DNA of 64,000 nucleotides. Origin: Sphingobium sp. 66-54 (GTDB lineage: Bacteria > Pseudomonadota > Alphaproteobacteria > Sphingomonadales > Sphingomonadaceae). The stretch lies in contig MKWI01000002.1 of NCBI GenBank assembly GCA_001899715.1, positions 62,001 to 126,000 on the forward strand, given 5' to 3'. Position 1 is the first letter of the stretch; every line of letters begins with the position of its first letter. A model generated the notes under the pieces. The model saw only the letters and a list, made by a program, of their open reading frames with translations, was not told the origin of the DNA and did no database searches. Of the stretch, positions 9,740 to 19,022 are shown in pieces. The position numbers and the translations under genes were made by a program.

Positions 9740-10183
9740 ATGGCGAACAAAGATACGGCAATCAGCGGCGAGCGCATGGGCTTCCCCCACCTCGTCAAAT
9801 GGGTGGAGATGGCGGTGCGCGCCCGTGTCGAGCGCGTCCTGCGCAATCAGCCCATCTCCAGCAGCCAGTTGTTCGCGCTGGTGCTGATCGACGAGCGGGG
9901 CGAGGTCACGGCGGCCGAGCTGGCCCGCCTCATGCACATCACCCCGCAGGCGTTCACGCCGCTGCTGCGCCCCCTGCGCGCTCAGGGTTTGATCGAACGC
10001 GAGCCAGACGCGGCGCACCGCCGCCGGCTCACCATGCGGCTCACCGATGCGGGCCGGACCGTGATCGCCAAGGCCCGCGCCCTGACGCCGGAGATCGAGG
10101 GCGCCATGCTCGCGGACTTCACGGACGCGGAACGCGAGACGCTGCTGCGCCTGCTTGCCCGTATCGTCCGGCCGCTCGCCTGA
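9740..10183 (+). CDS. MarR-family regulator
   Basis: The 147-residue winged-helix repressor has T-A-A-E-L-A-R-L-M-H-I-T-P-Q-A-F as recognition helices and D-A-A-H-R-R-R-L-T-M-R-L-T as the wing, typical of MarR. It is divergent from the Rieske oxygenase with only 50 bp between starts, so the operator should lie in 9690-9739 and control both directions. The ligand is probably an aromatic acid (inference from family and neighbour). Confidence 0.87.
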   Translation: MANKDTAISGERMGFPHLVKWVEMAVRARVERVLRNQPISSSQLFALVLIDERGEVTAAELARLMHITPQAFTPLLRPLRAQGLIEREPDAAHRRRLTMRLTDAGRTVIAKARALTPEIEGAMLADFTDAERETLLRLLARIVRPLA

Positions 10184-10272
10184 CTGCATCCCGCCTCTCC
10201 GCTCCTGCTTGTGCGCAATGTAAAGTTATTTTATATTGATCGCAAGCAAGCGCTCATCTGTAGGAGAGGCCC

Positions 10273-11169
10273 ATGACCGCACCCACCATCCGCCCGCTGA
10301 CCGAGCGCTTCGGCGCGGAGATCACCGGCGTCGACGCGCGCGAACCGCTCGCCCCGGCGACGCGCGATGCGCTGGTCGATGCGTTTCACCGCCATCAGGC
10401 GCTGGTCATGCGCGGCAGCGTGCTCAGCCCGCACCAGTTCGTCGCCTTCGCCCGCAGCTTCGGCGAGCCGGACTCCTCGGACACCAGCCGCTATCATGCA
10501 CCCATCGACATTGACGGCTTCAAGGGCCTGCGGCTCGTCTCCAACATCGAGGAAGGCGGCCGCAACAAGGGCCAGTTCGGCAATGACGAGATGGGCTGGC
10601 ATCAGGACCGCTGGACCGACGCGGCGCCGCCGCCCGCGACCATGCTCCACGGCGTCGAGATCACGCAAGCGGGCGGGCGCACCGGCATCGCCAGCCTGTG
10701 CGACGCCTATGATGCGCTGCCCGCCGATCTGCGCCGGCAGGTGGAGGCGCGGACCATCCACTTCCCGCTGTCGGTCAACGATGCGGACGGCGCGCTGGCC
10801 AATGCCGACCCCGATGATGAGAGCCTGTTCCGCATCGTGCCGCTGGTGCAGGTCCACGCCGTCACCGGGCGGCGCTTCCTGTTCCTCGGCGCCCGGCGCA
10901 TCCTCGCTTACATCGACACCGCGCCGCGCATCTCCGGCCTGACGCGCGAACAGGGCGGCGCGCTGCTCGACGCGATCTACGCGCATGTCTCCCGGCCGGA
11001 TTTCTCCTACGTCCACCGCTGGCAGCCCGGCGACATTCTGTTCTGGGACAATCGCTGCTGCATGCACCGGCGCGAGAGCTTCGACCCCGCCGAGCGGCGG
11101 CTGCTCTACGCCGCACCGCTGGTCAGCTCGGCACTGCTGTGGAACGGGCGGATCCCACAGGCCGCCTGA
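10273..11169 (+). CDS. TauD/TfdA-family 2-oxoglutarate dioxygenase
   Basis: This is an Fe(II)/2-oxoglutarate-dependent hydroxylase of 298 residues. The iron facial triad is H110-x-D112 (in G-W-H-Q-D-R-W) with the distal H265 (in R-C-C-M-H-R-R-E-S-F). The 2-oxoglutarate arginine follows in D-P-A-E-R-R (275/276). The G-D-I-L-F-W-D-N-R motif is typical. A good GGAGAG lies before the ATG. The substrate is unknown; relatives act on taurine, alkylsulfates, phenoxyacetates or other small acids. It follows the marR gene by 90 bp and could be part of the same regulated group. Confidence 0.87.
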   Translation: MTAPTIRPLTERFGAEITGVDAREPLAPATRDALVDAFHRHQALVMRGSVLSPHQFVAFARSFGEPDSSDTSRYHAPIDIDGFKGLRLVSNIEEGGRNKGQFGNDEMGWHQDRWTDAAPPPATMLHGVEITQAGGRTGIASLCDAYDALPADLRRQVEARTIHFPLSVNDADGALANADPDDESLFRIVPLVQVHAVTGRRFLFLGARRILAYIDTAPRISGLTREQGGALLDAIYAHVSRPDFSYVHRWQPGDILFWDNRCCMHRRESFDPAERRLLYAAPLVSSALLWNGRIPQAA

Positions 11170-11257
11170 GCGGGCAGGACGCCCCACCGGCAACGGATCG
11201 GCGTCCTCCCGCCGCCATCCCCTTGCCAAGCCCCGCGCCCACCGCCATGTGGCGGAT

Positions 11258-11479
11258 ATGCTCTCGCTCATCTCGCTCCTGATCGGCTGCGTCGCGCTGA
11301 TGCTGGCGATCCCGGCGCTCATCCCGTTCCTCGGCTGGGCGAACTGGCTGATCGTGCCGCTGGCCTTGCTCGGCGCGCTGGTCGGCCATTTCGCGCAGGG
11401 GACGGGCGCGCGCAATTTCTGCTTCTTCGTCGCCGCCTTCGCGATGCTGCGGCTGTGGCTGGGCGGCGGCATCGTTTGA
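11258..11479 (+). CDS. Small two-helix membrane protein, unknown
   Basis: The 73-residue protein is almost entirely hydrophobic: segments at 2-26 and 30-48, then a third short one at 54-70. The stop overlaps a possible TTG start of the next gene (TTGA at 11476-11479), which suggests translational coupling with the transporter. No named family is recognised. The coding call rests on the start, the hydrophobic pattern and the tight junction. Confidence 0.6.
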   Translation: MLSLISLLIGCVALMLAIPALIPFLGWANWLIVPLALLGALVGHFAQGTGARNFCFFVAAFAMLRLWLGGGIV

Positions 11480-12390
11480 ACCGGCCGATCCCTTCCATCG
11501 ACGTGGCGGCCGCGCGGCACCGCGCCGGGCTGCTCGCCGGCCTCGGCGCCTATGGCCTCTGGGGCCTGCTGCCGATCTATTTCAAGCTGCTCCCCGGCGT
11601 CTCCGCGCTGGAGCTGGTGGCACACCGCATCGTCTGGTCCGTGGTGTTCCTCGCCTTCGTCGTCGCCGGCTACCGGCTCTGGCCCGCGCTCGCCGCGGTC
11701 TGCCGCCAGCCGCGCTTGCTGGGCGCGCTCACGCTCAGCTCGGTGCTGATCGCGATCAACTGGGCGGTCTATATGTGGGCGATCGAGACCGACCATATCG
11801 TCGCCGGCAGCCTCGGCTATTTCCTCAATCCATTGGTCAACGTGCTGCTCGGCACGCTGGTGCTCAAGGAGACGCTGAAGCGCGGCCAGCTCATCGCGGT
11901 GCTGATCGCCGGCGCGGGCGTTGCCATCCTCGCGGTGGGGGAGTGGCAGACGCTGTGGATCAGCCTCAGCCTGGCGGTGAGCTTCGCCTTCTACGGGCTG
12001 GTGCGCAAGCTGACACCGGTGTCGGCGGCGGTCGGCCTCTCGGTGGAGACGATCATCCTCGCCCCCGTGGCGCTGGCCTATCTCTACTGGCTGTCCACGC
12101 AAGGCACGCTGATGTTCGGGCGCGGCCAGCTTCTGTCGCTGGGCCTGATCGGCACCGGCGCAATCACCGCGATCCCGCTGATGCTATTCGCCCGCGCGGC
12201 GCGCTCGCTGCCGCTCGTCACGCTCGGGCTGATGCAATATATCGCGCCCTCCATCCAGTTCTTCGTCGGTATCCTGCTCTATGGCGAGACGCTCTCCTCC
12301 GGGCGCTGGGCCAGCTTCGCGCTGATCTGGGCCGCGCTGGTGCTGTTCGTGTGGGACAGCCTGCGCGGGCGGCGGCGCGTGGCCGCCTGA
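11476..12390 (+). CDS. rarD: RarD/EamA-family transporter
   Basis: This inner-membrane carrier has ten hydrophobic segments in two five-helix halves. The N-terminus reads G-L-L-A-G-L-G-A-Y-G-L-W-G-L-L-P-I-Y, typical of RarD, followed by E-L-V-A-H-R-I-V-W-S. Mid-protein N-P-L-V-N-V-L-L-G and the late L-M-Q-Y-I-A-P-S-I-Q-F motif also mark RarD within the drug/metabolite transporter superfamily. The start is uncertain: TTG at 11476 overlaps the previous stop, while GTG at 11455 is also in frame. The substrate is unknown. Confidence 0.82.
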   Translation: MNRPIPSIDVAAARHRAGLLAGLGAYGLWGLLPIYFKLLPGVSALELVAHRIVWSVVFLAFVVAGYRLWPALAAVCRQPRLLGALTLSSVLIAINWAVYMWAIETDHIVAGSLGYFLNPLVNVLLGTLVLKETLKRGQLIAVLIAGAGVAILAVGEWQTLWISLSLAVSFAFYGLVRKLTPVSAAVGLSVETIILAPVALAYLYWLSTQGTLMFGRGQLLSLGLIGTGAITAIPLMLFARAARSLPLVTLGLMQYIAPSIQFFVGILLYGETLSSGRWASFALIWAALVLFVWDSLRGRRRVAA

Positions 12391-12461
12391 GCGTCGGGGC
12401 GGGTGCGGTCCCCGTTTCCGCCGCGAAAAACCTCAAGAGTGGATGGGCGTTTACGAGAGAG

Positions 12462-12482
12462 AAAACCGCAATGGCGGGTTTT
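12462..12482. terminator. Hairpin with T-rich/A-rich flanks
   Basis: AAAACCGC and GCGGGTTTT pair (one bulged G) around a short loop, 70 bp after the rarD stop. With an A-run on one side and a T-run on the other it could act as an intrinsic terminator for rarD. The rest of the 12391-12578 gap shows nothing else. Confidence 0.5.
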
Positions 12483-12578
12483 GCGTGCTGCGGCGTGCCC
12501 GGCCTATGAGCCCGGGCCGCTGAGCCACCCTTTGCAGGCCGCTGGAACTGACTGCCGATCTGCCCTAGACGGCGGCGC

Positions 12579-13556
12579 GTGACCAGCCGCCCAACCCTCG
12601 TTTCCCGTGGTAGCCTCTCCCGTCGTGGCCCCGCGCCCCGGCCGCATGCCGACCGGCCGCTCTACGCCATCACGCTGCGGCTGCTGGCCATGCTGATGCT
12701 GGCGACGACCTATGCCATCGGCAAGATCCTGGTCGAGCGCGGCGCCAACCTGCCGGAGATCGTCTTTTACCGGCAGCTTTTCGCCTTCCCCATCGCGGCG
12801 ATCGGCGCGTTCGCCACCGTCGGGCTGGCGGTGATGCCGCGCGCGCCGCTGCGCACCCATGCCACCCGCACGGCGCTGGGGATGACCGGCATGCTGTTCA
12901 ACTATGGCGCGGTGGCGCTGCTGCCGCTGGCGGAGGCGACCTCTATCGGTTTCACCATGCCGATCTTCGCCACCATCCTCTCCGCGCTGCTGCTGCGCGA
13001 GCGGACCGGCATCCATCGCTGGAGCGCGGTGGCGCTCGGCTTTGCCGGTGTGGTCATCATGGCCCACCCGGAATCGGCCAATTTCGCCTCTTGGGGCCTG
13101 ATCGTGGCGCTGACCGGCGCGCTCGTCACCGCGCTCGTCGCCATCGTGCTGCGCGATCTCGGGCGGATCGACGAGGCGCCGGTCATCGTCTTCTGGTTCA
13201 CCTTGCTCTCGCTGCCGCCGCTCGGGCTGCTGATGCTCTGGTTCGCGCAGCCGCATGGTGCGCTGGACTGGCTGCTGCTGCTCGGCCTCGGCGTCTCGGG
13301 CGGGGTGGCGCAACTGCTGATGACCGCCTCGCTCAAATGGGGCCCGGTCTCCATCGTCATCCCGATGGACTACAGCCAGATGATCTGGGCGACCTGGGCG
13401 GGCTGGCTGTTCTGGGCGAGCTGGCCGCTGCCCTCCACCTGGGTGGGCGCGGCGCTGATCGCGGTGAGCGGCCTCTACATCGCCTGGCGCGAGCGGGTGC
13501 GGCGCGGCGCCCCCATCGTCAGCCCGGCGGAGGATCGCGCCGGAAGATCAGGCTGA
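12579..13556 (+). CDS. EamA-family (DMT) transporter
   Basis: This is a second drug/metabolite-transporter protein of 325 residues with a GTG start and about ten membrane helices. It has P-L-A-E-A-T-S-I-G-F-T-M-P-I-F-A at the end of the first half and P-M-D-Y-S-Q-M-I-W-A near the end of the second, both typical EamA motifs. It is not a RarD: the N-terminus and helix pattern differ from the neighbour. Its last 38 bases overlap the end of the convergent methyltransferase gene. The substrate is unknown. Confidence 0.82.
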   Translation: MTSRPTLVSRGSLSRRGPAPRPHADRPLYAITLRLLAMLMLATTYAIGKILVERGANLPEIVFYRQLFAFPIAAIGAFATVGLAVMPRAPLRTHATRTALGMTGMLFNYGAVALLPLAEATSIGFTMPIFATILSALLLRERTGIHRWSAVALGFAGVVIMAHPESANFASWGLIVALTGALVTALVAIVLRDLGRIDEAPVIVFWFTLLSLPPLGLLMLWFAQPHGALDWLLLLGLGVSGGVAQLLMTASLKWGPVSIVIPMDYSQMIWATWAGWLFWASWPLPSTWVGAALIAVSGLYIAWRERVRRGAPIVSPAEDRAGRSG

Positions 13557-14178
13557 GATTGTTGGCCGGCATGTCGGCGACGCGCGCCAGCGTGAAGCCG
13601 TCCCGCCCCGCCGCCGCCTCGACATCATGCACCCAGCGCAGACCCCAATTGGGGTCCCGCGCGCGCAATGACTCGTCGAAGGCGGTGTTGCCCGGCGCGG
13701 TGAGGAAACTCTCGCGGAAGAAGGGGCCGTAGATGCAGAGCGGCCCGCCCGGCGGCAGCAGCCGCGCGGCGCCGCGCAGCAGGCCCTGCGTCGCCGCCCA
13801 TGGGCTGATGTGGATCATGTTGATGCACAGCACCGCATCGGCTTCCCCGATGGCCCACGCTTCGGGATCGGCCGCGTCGAGCCGCAGCGGCGGCGCGAGG
13901 TTGGCCAGCCCCGCTTCGTCCGCCCACGCCGTGATCGAGCGCAGCGCGGCCGGATCGGGGTCGCTCGGCAGCCAGCGGAGACCCGGCAGGGCGCGGGCGA
14001 AATGGACGGCGTGCTCGCCCGATCCGCTCGCCACCTCCAGCACGAGGCCGGACGCGGGCAGCTCGGCGCGCAGCACCGCGAGGATGGCGTCACGGTTGCG
14101 CGCGGTTGCCGGCGCGTGACGCTTGCCCTGCTCGGCCGGCGCCTCGCCGGGCAGCCACGGCTGGGGCGTGTCCGTCAC
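13519..14178 (-). CDS. DUF938 SAM-dependent methyltransferase
   Basis: The protein has 219 residues from a GTG at 14178. The N-terminus R-H-A-P-A-T-A-R-N-R-D-A-I and the SAM loop L-E-V-A-S-G-S-G-E-H-A-V-H-F are the signature of the DUF938 family. It continues with L-C-I-N-M-I-H-I-S-P-W and I-Y-G-P-F-F-R-E. The family's substrate is not established. Longer in-frame starts run into the palindromic repeat upstream and are rejected. Confidence 0.85.
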   Translation of the reverse strand: MTDTPQPWLPGEAPAEQGKRHAPATARNRDAILAVLRAELPASGLVLEVASGSGEHAVHFARALPGLRWLPSDPDPAALRSITAWADEAGLANLAPPLRLDAADPEAWAIGEADAVLCINMIHISPWAATQGLLRGAARLLPPGGPLCIYGPFFRESFLTAPGNTAFDESLRARDPNWGLRWVHDVEAAAGRDGFTLARVADMPANNLSLIFRRDPPPG

Positions 14179-14235
14179 GGCCGGCACGCGGGATAGACGG
14201 TGCGGCGGCGGGGTGCATCCGGGCTGAGGCGCACC

Positions 14236-14312
14236 GTGCTCCTGCGCAGGCAGGAGCCCAGGGCCCAGCCGCAGTGCCTTGCCGCCCTGGGCTCCTGCCT
14301 GCGCAGGAGCAC
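14236..14312. repeat. Perfect 29-bp inverted repeat, family A
   Basis: Arms 14236-14264 and 14284-14312 are exact reverse complements over 29 bases, separated by 19 bases. Each contains the family A core GCTCCTGCCTGCGCAGGAGC. This is the cleanest copy in the window and could form a very stable hairpin upstream of the methyltransferase gene. Confidence 0.85.
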
Positions 14313-14403
14313 TGAGGTTATTCCATGCGGACTGTCTCCAACGATCCACAAATGGCGGCTGCACGCGCCCCCGGCGTCCATGTGCCGCAAAGACACCGCG
14401 CGC

Positions 14404-14464
14404 CGGATCACGCAAAGCGGCCATTTCCGCTTCGCTATCCTCTGCATGTCGATCCGCCCTGGCG
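14404..14464. repeat. Copy 1 of a diverged 61-bp dispersed element
   Basis: An ungapped comparison with 36444-36504 gives about 75% identity, with the best-kept block GATGTCGAT-like near the right end (ATGTCGATC). It lies in the non-coding stretch 14313-14507, which otherwise shows nothing. Origin unknown. Confidence 0.45.
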
Positions 14465-14507
14465 TCACGGTCGCTCTCCTATCCGGCCTTACTCCGGACC
14501 GGGCCGC

Positions 14508-15674
14508 TCAGCGCGGCGCCGGCGTCTCGCCGAAGATACGCCGGTGCGCCTGCTCGGCAAAGCGGTCGGTCATGCCGGCGATATAATCCGCGATGTGGCG
14601 GCTGCGCGCGGGTTCTTCGGCCGGGCAATCGGCGTCCCACCCCGCGTCCATCAGCCCGATGTCGTCCCGATAGGCCGCGAACAGATCGGCCACGATCCGG
14701 TGGGCGCGCTCGGCCGCCGTCCTTTGCAGCGGGTGATGGTAGAGATTGGCATACATGAAGCGCTTGAGCGCACGCTCCTCCTCGCGCATCGGCCCGGAGA
14801 AGGCGCACACCGCCCGCCCCGCCGCGCGGATGGCGCCCGCATCCGCCTCCGCCAGCCCCAGCGTATCGAGATTGGCGCGGGTCGCGGCGATCAGGTCGTT
14901 GACCATCACGCCGATCTGCTCGCGCACCAGCTCGCGCATCAGCCGCTCCTCGGGCACCTCCGGGTAGCGGCGCGTCACCTTCTCCCAGCAGCGCCGCACC
15001 AGCGGCACCTCTAATATCTGCTCCAGCGAGAGGATGCCGGAGCGCAGCCCGTCGTCGATATCGTGATTATCATAGGCGATATCGTCGGAGAGCGCGGCGA
15101 CCTGCGCCTCCAGCGACGCCCAGCTCTCCAACTCCAGCGGGAATGCCGCGTCCACCGCCCGCATCGCCCAGTTGGGTGCGGTGATCGGGCCGTTATGCTT
15201 GGCCAGCCCCTCCAGCATCTCCCAACTGAGGTTGAGGCCGGGGAAGGTCGGGTAGGAAATTTCCAGCAGCGTGAGCGTGCGCAGACAATGGGCGTTGTGA
15301 TCGAACCCGCCATGCGCCGCCATCGCCGCGCCCAGCGCATCCTCGCCGGCATGACCGAACGGCGGGTGGCCGATATCGTGCGCGAGGCACAGCGCCTCGG
15401 TCAGGTCCTCGTTCAAGCCGAGCACTCGCGCGATGGTGCGGCCGATCTGCGCCACCTCCAGGCTGTGGGTCAGCCGCACGCGATAATGGTCGCCGCCCGG
15501 CGCGACGAACACCTGCGTCTTGTGCCGCAACCGGCGGAAACTGATCGAATGGATGATCCGGTCGCGGTCGCGCTGGAAGATGTCGCGCGGCCCGCGCACC
15601 GCGCCGCGCCCCTCCGCATGCAGCCGCCCCCGGCTGCGCGCCGGGTCGCAGGCATAAGGGGCGAGCGCGCTCAC
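14508..15674 (-). CDS. dgt: dGTP triphosphohydrolase-like HD protein
   Basis: This HD-superfamily dNTP triphosphohydrolase has 388 residues from a GTG at 15674, whose GTGA overlaps the stop of the SPOR gene upstream. [11 protein letters not shown] (47-57), R-L-T-H-S-L-E-V (H70) and [12 protein letters not shown] (H99, D100) are the dGTPase metal-site motifs. The family removes triphosphate from deoxynucleotides and limits the dNTP pool. It is the last gene of the division-gene transcription unit visible here. Confidence 0.9.
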   Translation of the reverse strand: MSALAPYACDPARSRGRLHAEGRGAVRGPRDIFQRDRDRIIHSISFRRLRHKTQVFVAPGGDHYRVRLTHSLEVAQIGRTIARVLGLNEDLTEALCLAHDIGHPPFGHAGEDALGAAMAAHGGFDHNAHCLRTLTLLEISYPTFPGLNLSWEMLEGLAKHNGPITAPNWAMRAVDAAFPLELESWASLEAQVAALSDDIAYDNHDIDDGLRSGILSLEQILEVPLVRRCWEKVTRRYPEVPEERLMRELVREQIGVMVNDLIAATRANLDTLGLAEADAGAIRAAGRAVCAFSGPMREEERALKRFMYANLYHHPLQRTAAERAHRIVADLFAAYRDDIGLMDAGWDADCPAEEPARSRHIADYIAGMTDRFAEQAHRRIFGETPAPR

Positions 15675-17407
15675 TTGCCGCCGATCTTGGTGACGTCCTC
15701 GCCTGCGTCGCTCTGCCAGACGAACGCATCGCCGCCAGCCTTGGCGATCTTGCTCACCGTGGCGCGTGCCTCGTCGATCTTCTTGAAGGGGCCGACCAGC
15801 AGCCGCCGCGTCGCGCCCCACTCCGCCGTCCAGCCGGTTTGGTCGCCGATCGCGTCGCTGTAGCTGCGGCGCAGGCGGCGCAGGTCGAAGGCGAGCGCAT
15901 CGACATTCTTGCCGGTGGCGATCTGCACCCAGATGCGCGCCGGGTTGGCGGCGAGCTTGGCCTTGCGCTCGGCCTCGGCCTTCTTCGCCGCATCGGCCTT
16001 CGCCTTGGCTTCAGCCTCCGCCTTGGCCTTGGCGGCGGCCGCGTCCGCCTGCTTGCGCCGCTGGTCCTGAATGCGCGCCACCGCCGCCATGTCGGCCACG
16101 ACCGCACCGTTCCGGCGCTCCTGCTCGGGCACGCTCAGCGCGGAGAGCGCGTCGGCGAGCGACGGCGGCGGCGTGCTGGCTTGCGGCGCGGGCGGGGGCG
16201 TGAAACCGGCGGCCGGCGTTCCGGCGGGATCGGAAGGGCCCTGCGCGGCGCTCGTCGGCGCGGCGGCCGGTGGCGTGCTTGCCGCTGGCCGGGTCACGGG
16301 CGTCGTGGCCGTCGCCGTTTGCGTCGGCCGGGGCGCGGGCGGGGTCGGCTGCGCGACCGGCTGCCGCACCGTGCTCGGCTGCGGCGTGGGTTGAACGGTC
16401 GCGCGTGCAGTATTCGCGGCCAGCGCTGTGCCCGGCGCGGGCTGGACGGGGGCCGGCTCGCTGCGCGCGGGCGCGGGCGGAGTAGCGGCGGCGCGGGCGG
16501 CCGTGGTCGCCGCCGCGGTCCGCGCCGTCTCGGCCTTGCTGGTGCGCGTATTCCGGCTGTTGCGACTGGTCCGGCTCGCGCGGCCGGGTTCCTCGCGCGC
16601 GGCGACCTGGGTCTCCCGCACCCGCGCCGGGTCGGGCGCGGCGAGCCGCAGCACGTCGCTCGGGAATTCGCCATAATGGGCGGCCGCCGCCTTCTGCGCC
16701 GGGGTCAGCAGCGGCAAGCGCTGCATATAGGGGTCGAGCGCGTCGGCCAGCCCCTTGGGCATGACCGACTGGGTGACTTTCTGCGCATCGTCCATGCGCC
16801 CGTTCATCGCGAAGATGAAGGCGCGCAACCGCCACGCCTCGCGGTCGCCGGCCGCCAGCGGGACGCGGAGCTGGTTCTCCGCCTCGTTGACATTGCCGGA
16901 TACGCCGAGCGAGGTCGCATAGCGCAACCGCGCCTGCTCGTTATTGGGATCAGCCTGCAACGCGGCGAGATAATCGCGCTGCGCCTTCTCCTGCTGGCCG
17001 GTCAGGTCATAGGCGAGGCCGCGCTCGGACAGATGACCCTGCGCGGATTCGCCCAGCGCCTGCGCGGCGTCGAAATTGGCGGACGCCTCGGCCGGCTGCT
17101 TGAGCGCGATCTGCACGATGGCAAGGCCGAGCTTGGCCTTGCCGAGATTGGGATTCACCAGATTGGCGCGCGTGTAGAAGCCGTTCGCCGCCTGAATATC
17201 CCCCAAGTCGAGCGCCGCCTGCCCGGCCCCAAGCAGCGCGGTCACGTCGCGCGGATTGCGCGAGAGCAGCGCGAGGTTGCGGTTGAGCGAGTCGACGGCG
17301 GCAGCCGATGGCGTCGCCTGTACCACCTCGCCGGGCCGGTTCTGGGCCTGAGCGGCCGCCGCCATGGCCAGTGAGAGGGCCAGGATCCAGCGCGTCCGTT
17401 TAATCAC
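15671..17407 (-). CDS. TPR and SPOR-domain exported protein
   Basis: The protein has 578 residues. Residues 1-22 form a signal peptide ([14 protein letters not shown]). About 50-230 are tetratricopeptide-like repeats. About 270-450 form a long Ala/Pro/Thr-rich linker, and a charged A-K-A-K-A-E-A-type coiled stretch follows near 470. The last 90 residues, beginning I-W-V-Q-I-A-T-G and including L-V-G-P-F-K-K, are a SPOR domain that binds denuded septal glycan strands. Its place 50 bp after ftsZ suggests a periplasmic division or cell-wall role. Exact function unknown. Confidence 0.82.
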   Translation of the reverse strand: MIKRTRWILALSLAMAAAAQAQNRPGEVVQATPSAAAVDSLNRNLALLSRNPRDVTALLGAGQAALDLGDIQAANGFYTRANLVNPNLGKAKLGLAIVQIALKQPAEASANFDAAQALGESAQGHLSERGLAYDLTGQQEKAQRDYLAALQADPNNEQARLRYATSLGVSGNVNEAENQLRVPLAAGDREAWRLRAFIFAMNGRMDDAQKVTQSVMPKGLADALDPYMQRLPLLTPAQKAAAAHYGEFPSDVLRLAAPDPARVRETQVAAREEPGRASRTSRNSRNTRTSKAETARTAAATTAARAAATPPAPARSEPAPVQPAPGTALAANTARATVQPTPQPSTVRQPVAQPTPPAPRPTQTATATTPVTRPAASTPPAAAPTSAAQGPSDPAGTPAAGFTPPPAPQASTPPPSLADALSALSVPEQERRNGAVVADMAAVARIQDQRRKQADAAAAKAKAEAEAKAKADAAKKAEAERKAKLAANPARIWVQIATGKNVDALAFDLRRLRRSYSDAIGDQTGWTAEWGATRRLLVGPFKKIDEARATVSKIAKAGGDAFVWQSDAGEDVTKIGGK

Positions 17408-17459
17408 TTGCTACCCTTTTGGCCGGACGGCCGCGCGCGGCGCCCGCCCGGCTCAACGA

Positions 17460-18908
17460 TCACTGATTGTTCTGGCGATTGAGGAAACGCGGCACCTCGA
17501 AACCGCCGCGGCCGCGCGGAGCCTCTTCCTCCTCCTCGGGGCGGGCCTGCCCGCGCGCGAGCTGGGACATGCGCTCGAACAGCGTGCCGCCGCCGGCCTT
17601 GGGCTGCTCGGCGACCGGCTCCGGCGGCTCGACTACCAGCGGCGGCTCCGGGCTCACCGCATTGTCGAGCACCAGTTCATCCTCGCCGGTAATGTCGTCG
17701 AACCGCGCGGCGGCGAAGCGCGCCGCCTCCGGCTCGGCCGGCTCGGGTGCCGCTACCGTGAAGGGCGGCTCGTCCGCATCGGCATCCTGCGCGCCGAGAT
17801 CGAGCGTCGCCACGGGCTCGGGCGCGGCCGCCGGGGCGGGCTGGGTGAGCGTCACCGGCGCCGTCACCGTGGCCGGGCGGGCGATACCCGCGCCCATCTC
17901 GCCCAACTTGAACGGCTGGCTCTTGGGCTGGCTCGCGCTGCTGTCGATGTCGATGCCGGTGGCAACGACCGAGACGCGGATCTTGCCGTTGAGGCCATCG
18001 TTGAACGCCGAGCCCCAGATGATGTTCGCGTCCGGATCGACCAGCTCGCGGATGTGATTGGCGGCCTCGTCCACTTCCATCAGGCGCATGTCCTCGCCGC
18101 CGACGATGGAGACGATGACGCCCTTGGCGCCGCGCATCGAGACGCCGTCGAGCAGCGGATTGGCGATCGCCTTCTCGGCGGCCTGCAAAGCGCGGCCATC
18201 ACCCTCCGCCTCGCCGGTGCCCATCATCGCCTTGCCCATCTCGCCCATCACCGAGCGCACGTCGGCGAAATCGAGGTTGATGAGGCCGGGCATGACCATG
18301 AGGTCGGTGATGCCGCGCACGCCCTGCTGGAGCACCTCGTCCGCCATCTCGAACGCTTCCTTGAAGGTGGTGTTCGGGTTGGCGATGAGGAACAGATTCT
18401 GGTTGGGGATGACGATCAGCGTGTCGACATGCTTTTGCAGCTCCTCGATGCCGGCATCGGCGGAGCGCATGCGGCGCGAGCCTTCGAAGGTGAACGGCTT
18501 GGTCACGACGCCAACGGTGAGGATGCCCTTGTCGCGCGCGGCCTTGGCGATCACCGGCGCGGCGCCGGTGCCGGTGCCGCCACCCATGCCCGCGGCGATG
18601 AAGCACATATGCACGCCGTCCAGCGCTTCCTGCACGTCGGCGATGGTCTCCTCGGCGGCGGCGCGGCCGATGTCGGGCCGCGAGCCGGCACCCAGTCCCT
18701 CGGTGATGCGCGGGCCGAGCTGGATGCGGCGCTCGGCGGGCGAGGCGTTGAGCGCCTGCGCGTCGGTATTGGCGACGATGAAATCGACACCCTCGACGGT
18801 CGCCGTAATCATGTTCGCGATGGCATTGCCGCCGGCTCCGCCGACCCCGATCACGGTAATACGCGGCTTCAGTTCGTCCACATGGGGCGGACCGATTTCA
18901 ATGCTCAT
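17460..18908 (-). CDS. ftsZ: Cell division GTPase FtsZ
   Basis: This is the tubulin-like protein that forms the cytokinetic ring. It has 482 residues. The nucleotide-binding G-V-G-G-A-G-G-N-A (21-29), the signature G-G-G-T-G-T-G (109-115) and the T7 loop N211-L-D213 are intact. After about residue 320 there is a long acidic, Ala/Pro-rich linker. The protein ends with [10 protein letters not shown], the conserved C-terminal peptide that binds FtsA and other partners. A 114-bp gap after ftsA leaves room for its own promoter. Confidence 0.97.
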   Translation of the reverse strand: MSIEIGPPHVDELKPRITVIGVGGAGGNAIANMITATVEGVDFIVANTDAQALNASPAERRIQLGPRITEGLGAGSRPDIGRAAAEETIADVQEALDGVHMCFIAAGMGGGTGTGAAPVIAKAARDKGILTVGVVTKPFTFEGSRRMRSADAGIEELQKHVDTLIVIPNQNLFLIANPNTTFKEAFEMADEVLQQGVRGITDLMVMPGLINLDFADVRSVMGEMGKAMMGTGEAEGDGRALQAAEKAIANPLLDGVSMRGAKGVIVSIVGGEDMRLMEVDEAANHIRELVDPDANIIWGSAFNDGLNGKIRVSVVATGIDIDSSASQPKSQPFKLGEMGAGIARPATVTAPVTLTQPAPAAAPEPVATLDLGAQDADADEPPFTVAAPEPAEPEAARFAAARFDDITGEDELVLDNAVSPEPPLVVEPPEPVAEQPKAGGGTLFERMSQLARGQARPEEEEEAPRGRGGFEVPRFLNRQNNQ

Positions 18909-19022
18909 CGAAGATTCTCCTCCAGGCGCACCGGAGCGCCGTCACCTGAGCGAGTCATGCACCAGTTATTCGGCCAATTCACGCTCTTTTTAACCATTCA
19001 TCCACAATATATTGCGTCCCGG

